Shown here in pieces: positions 61,081 through 64,000 of a stretch of 64,000 nucleotides of DNA (position 1 is the first letter of the stretch; each line of letters starts with the position of its first letter). A program made the position numbers and the translations under genes. Below the pieces are notes generated by a model, which saw nothing but the letters and a program-made list of their open reading frames with translations, searched no databases and was not told the DNA's origin. The stretch comes from Ferrithrix thermotolerans DSM 19514 (GTDB taxonomy: Bacteria; Actinomycetota; Acidimicrobiia; Acidimicrobiales; CAIXPF01): assembly GCA_945906305.1 (NCBI GenBank), contig CAMDQT010000001.1, positions 62,001 through 126,000 on the forward strand. Direction: 5' to 3'.

Positions 61081-63978
61081 ATGGGAGTTTTTGATCGTAT
61101 CCTCCGCACCGGAGAGGGCAAGATGCTCCGGTCCCTTCAGGCGATGGTGCCCGACATCGCCGCGCAAGAGTCTTCGTTGCAGCAGTTGTCAGACGAGGCC
61201 TTGCAATATCGCACCGTGGAATTTCGCCAGCGGATCGGCCGCGGGGCTGGCCTCGACGATCTGCTCATCGAGGCCTTCGCCGTCACGCGTGAAGCGTCGC
61301 TCCGGGTCATCGGCCAGCGTCATTACGACGTGCAGTTGATGGGTGGCGCGGCGTTGCACTTCGGCTGGGTAGCGGAGATGCGTACTGGTGAGGGCAAGAC
61401 GCTGGTGTCTACCCTGCCCGTCTATCTGAACGCCCTAGGTGGCAAGGGCGTGCACGTCATCACCGTCAACGACTATCTCGCCCGTCGCGATGCCGAGTGG
61501 ATGGGCCAGATCTACAGTTGGATGGGTCTCAGCGTCGGACTTGTCGTTCCCGGTAACAGCGATCCTGCCTTCAAGCGTGAGCAGTACGCCGCGGACCTCA
61601 CCCATGGCACGAACAACGAGTTCGGGTTCGACTACCTGCGCGACAACATGGCCATGTCGGCCCAAGAAAAGGTTCAGCGGGGGCACTGCTTCGCCATCGT
61701 CGACGAGATCGACTCCATTCTCGTGGACGAGGCCCGTACCCCGCTCATCATCAGTGGGCGCGTCGCGGACGCGGCCGCCCTCTATCAGCGCTTTGCCGCG
61801 ATCGCCCGGCAACTACGAGCCGAAATCGACTACGAGTTCGAGGAAGAGAAACGCACCGTCGCCCCCACCGAGGAGGGCATCCGCAAGGTTGAGGAGATCC
61901 TCGGGGTGGAGAACCTCTACGACGCGGTGCAGACCAACCTCGTGCACCAGTTGCAGGTTGCCCTCAAGGCGAAGGCCTTGTTCCACCGGGACAAGGACTA
62001 CATCGTCGAGGACGGTGAGGTGAAGATCGTCGACGAGTTCACCGGTCGAACGCTCGAAGGGCGACGTTGGTCCGAGGGCTTGCACCAGGCGGTGGAGGCC
62101 AAGGAGGGGGTGCGGGTCAAAGAGGAGAGCCAGACCCTCGCCACCATCACCTTGCAGAACTACTTCCGCATGTACGAAAAGTTGTCGGGCATGACCGGCA
62201 CCGCCCAGACCGAAGCCTCGGAGCTGGCCAATACGTACGGGCTACAGGTCGTTCCCATCCCGACCCACCGTCCGATGATACGAAACGACCACAACGACCT
62301 GATCTACAAGTCCGAGAGCGGCAAGTTCGATGCGGTGGTCGAGGAGATCGTCGGCGCCTATGAGATCGGCCGGCCGGTCTTGGCGGGCACGGCGAGTGTG
62401 GAGCACTCCGAGAAGCTGTCCAAGTTGCTGACCCGCCGCGGCGTCCGCCATGAGGTCCTCAACGCCAAACAGCACTTCCGTGAGGCCGAGATCATCGCCC
62501 AGGCGGGCAAGCTTGGAGCGGTGACGGTAGCGACCAACATGGCTGGCCGTGGGGTCGACATTCTGCTTGGCGGCAACCCTGAATTGCTTGCGCTCAGCGA
62601 CCTGCGGGCCTCCGGGGTCGATGCCGCGACGCCGGACGAACTGCGCCGCCGTGAGATCACCGGCCGTCGCCTGCACGAGGAGATGACCGAAGCGGGGGTC
62701 GATCCCGAGCAACTCGACGCGCTTGCCGGTGACATTGAGGTGGCGGCGGAGCAAGCAGCCAGGCTCGAGGAGTTGATCGGCACCCATGCGGTACGGACCA
62801 AGGCCGAGGGCGAGCAGGTGCGAGCCATCGGGGGTCTCCTCGTCGTGGGTACCGAGCGGCACGAATCCCGCCGTATCGACAACCAGCTACGCGGGCGTTC
62901 GGGACGCCAGGGCGACCCGGGCGAGAGTCGCTTCTATATCTCCCTCGAGGACGACCTGATGCGGTTGTTCGCCACCGGGATCATGGAACGAGTCATGGGT
63001 GCGGCCTTGCCCGAGGACGTGCCTATCGAGTCTCGGATGGTCACCAAAGCGGTCGAGCGGGCGCAGTCCACCGTCGAGCAGAAGAACGGCGAGATCCGCA
63101 AAAACGTTCTCAAGTACGACGAGGTGATGAACGAACAGCGCAAGGTCATCTATGGCCGACGTGACCAAATCTTGGCGCAAGGCGACCTGCGGGCCGACGT
63201 GCTGTCTGCGTTGGCCGAAGTGGTGGACAATCTGCTCAGCACCTACTGCCCCGGAACCATTGCCGATGAGTGGGAGCGTCACAAGCTGCTGACCGACGCC
63301 AACACGTTCTGGCCGACGGAACTCACCGCGGAGGACCTCGCGGACGTGCTCTCAACGGACGAGATGTATGACCGCCTTGCCGGTGAGGCCACGGCCTATT
63401 ACGAGCAGCGGGAGCGAGTGCTGTCACCGGAGCTCATGCGGGAGGTCGAGCGACGAGTGTTGCTCTCTCTGATCGATCAGCGCTGGCGCGAACACCTCTA
63501 TGAGATGGACTACCTACGCGAAGGCATCGGCTTGCGGGCCATGGGCCAACGCGATCCGCTCACCGAGTGGCAGCGCGAGGGCTTCGATATGTTCTCCCAA
63601 ATGATGCAGTCGGTGAACGAAGATCTCGTGCGGTTGGTGATGCATGCTGACGTGCGGGTGGAGGAAGCGCCCGAGGAGCCCACGGCCGCGCCCCAGACGC
63701 TGCCCGCGGTCAGCAACGTCACGTATCGTTCGTCCGGCAACGACCTCGATAGCGACCATGCACCACCGCCGCTCGCGGTTCCCCGCAAGGGCGCGAGGGC
63801 CAACCCGAATCTGGCTGCCATGACCAAGGTCGTGAGCAACGTCGCGGCGCGTCCTGCGCCGACCGAGCGCATTGGACGGAACGATCCTTGCCCATGTGGT
63901 AGCGGTCGTAAGTACAAGAACTGTTTCGGTACCCCAGGGTGCGCCTCGTCCGGTACCACCACGATGTCGGCGAACTGA
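61081..63978 (+). CDS. secA: preprotein translocase ATPase SecA
   Basis: 965 aa from ATG 61081 (MGVFDRILRTGEGK). The motor drives secretory proteins through SecYEG. It has Walker A MRTGEGKT, the DEAD-type VDEIDSILVDEARTPLIISG, the preprotein-binding region with GRTLEGRRWSEGLHQAVEAKEG, NMAGRGVDILLGGNPE, RIDNQLRGRSGRQGDPGESRFY and the IRKNVLKYDEVMNEQR scaffold helix. The C-terminal metal motif reads CPCGSGRKYKNCFG (Cys 937, 939, 948), where the usual fourth ligand (His or Cys after the third Cys) is Phe; another Cys is found at 954. It is a full-length housekeeping SecA1-type protein. Confidence 0.97.
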   Translation: MGVFDRILRTGEGKMLRSLQAMVPDIAAQESSLQQLSDEALQYRTVEFRQRIGRGAGLDDLLIEAFAVTREASLRVIGQRHYDVQLMGGAALHFGWVAEMRTGEGKTLVSTLPVYLNALGGKGVHVITVNDYLARRDAEWMGQIYSWMGLSVGLVVPGNSDPAFKREQYAADLTHGTNNEFGFDYLRDNMAMSAQEKVQRGHCFAIVDEIDSILVDEARTPLIISGRVADAAALYQRFAAIARQLRAEIDYEFEEEKRTVAPTEEGIRKVEEILGVENLYDAVQTNLVHQLQVALKAKALFHRDKDYIVEDGEVKIVDEFTGRTLEGRRWSEGLHQAVEAKEGVRVKEESQTLATITLQNYFRMYEKLSGMTGTAQTEASELANTYGLQVVPIPTHRPMIRNDHNDLIYKSESGKFDAVVEEIVGAYEIGRPVLAGTASVEHSEKLSKLLTRRGVRHEVLNAKQHFREAEIIAQAGKLGAVTVATNMAGRGVDILLGGNPELLALSDLRASGVDAATPDELRRREITGRRLHEEMTEAGVDPEQLDALAGDIEVAAEQAARLEELIGTHAVRTKAEGEQVRAIGGLLVVGTERHESRRIDNQLRGRSGRQGDPGESRFYISLEDDLMRLFATGIMERVMGAALPEDVPIESRMVTKAVERAQSTVEQKNGEIRKNVLKYDEVMNEQRKVIYGRRDQILAQGDLRADVLSALAEVVDNLLSTYCPGTIADEWERHKLLTDANTFWPTELTAEDLADVLSTDEMYDRLAGEATAYYEQRERVLSPELMREVERRVLLSLIDQRWREHLYEMDYLREGIGLRAMGQRDPLTEWQREGFDMFSQMMQSVNEDLVRLVMHADVRVEEAPEEPTAAPQTLPAVSNVTYRSSGNDLDSDHAPPPLAVPRKGARANPNLAAMTKVVSNVAARPAPTERIGRNDPCPCGSGRKYKNCFGTPGCASSGTTTMSAN

Positions 63979-63980
63979 CC

Positions 63981-64000
63981 GTGCGCGATTTCAGTGATGC
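63981..64000 (+). CDS. start of a downstream gene, possibly prfB (partial)
   Basis: GTG 63981 lies 2 bases after the secA stop and encodes VRDFSD before the window ends. A start so close to the stop suggests an operon. Peptide chain release factor 2 genes often follow secA and can begin with a similar MRDF-type start, but seven codons are not enough to identify it. Confidence 0.3.

Overview
The window is a single stretch of high-GC chromosome with dense, mostly intact genes. I see no insertion sequence, prophage, CRISPR array, tRNA or rRNA. The gene content points to an actinobacterium: coenzyme F420 genes (cofD, cofE), a WbbL-type rhamnosyltransferase, a LytR-CpsA-Psr ligase, a long biotin carboxylase/BCCP alpha chain and a DUF5719-type exported protein. 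The order rml / wbbL / mannose-1-P guanylyltransferase / fbiB-fbiA / phosphomannomutase / Trm112-like / manA / ahcY / comF / hpf / secA recalls the Mycobacterium tuberculosis Rv3240c-Rv3268 region from memory. There is no WhiB2, DUF3499 or mycolate gene, so my best guess is a deep-branching actinobacterium such as Acidimicrobiia. That placement is inference.

Layout. Positions 1-11000 hold dTDP-rhamnose genes (rfbB, rfbD), a GT2, an exported amidase with FG-GAP repeats, a Wzm/Wzt-type ABC polysaccharide exporter, a GT4 and a methyltransferase. Positions 11000-16000 are metabolic: an LpdA-like flavoprotein, the acyl-CoA carboxylase alpha chain head to head with its biotin ligase, and a class IV aminotransferase. 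Positions 16000-26400 return to the cell surface: an LCP ligase, UDP-glucose dehydrogenase, UDP-xylose synthase, GT4, WbbL, GT4, a His-rich membrane-anchored protein, a sugar-nucleotide pyrophosphorylase and GalE. Positions 26400-30800 hold cofE/cofD, an acyl-CoA-dehydrogenase-like flavoprotein and two unknowns. Positions 30800-40500 hold the GDP-D-rhamnose genes gmd and rmd split by an antisense XRE regulator, a GT4, a 69-aa protein, a 1095-aa GT2/multi-membrane protein, DUF5719 and a thioredoxin. Positions 40500-50990 hold FtsH, a CPBP protease, a zinc-ribbon-like small protein, a GT-C-like protein, a GtrA-GT2 fusion, phosphomannomutase, a Trm112-like protein and ManA. Positions 51000-64000 hold ahcY, an acyl-CoA ligase, an MFS transporter, a TPP-riboswitch-controlled thiamine-precursor ABC operon, mtnA, comF, hpf, secA and the first bases of what may be prfB.

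How it works together. Mannose-6-P isomerase, phosphomannomutase and the pyrophosphorylase could supply GDP-mannose, which Gmd and Rmd would turn into GDP-D-rhamnose. RfbB/RfbD supply dTDP-L-rhamnose, Ugd/UXS supply UDP-glucuronate and UDP-xylose, and GalE supplies UDP-galactose. Several glycosyltransferases, the ABC exporter, the GT-C-like protein with its GtrA-GT2 partner and the LCP ligase would assemble, export and attach surface glycans.

The most notable signals are: a very common TAnnnT hexamer 6-10 bases before the start codon (leaderless promoters), which also fixes several starts; a related beta-rich insertion in two glycosyltransferases of different folds; a TPP riboswitch whose P1 helix ends at the start codon; a perfect hairpin upstream of ahcY; and an inverted repeat built around the cofD -10 element.
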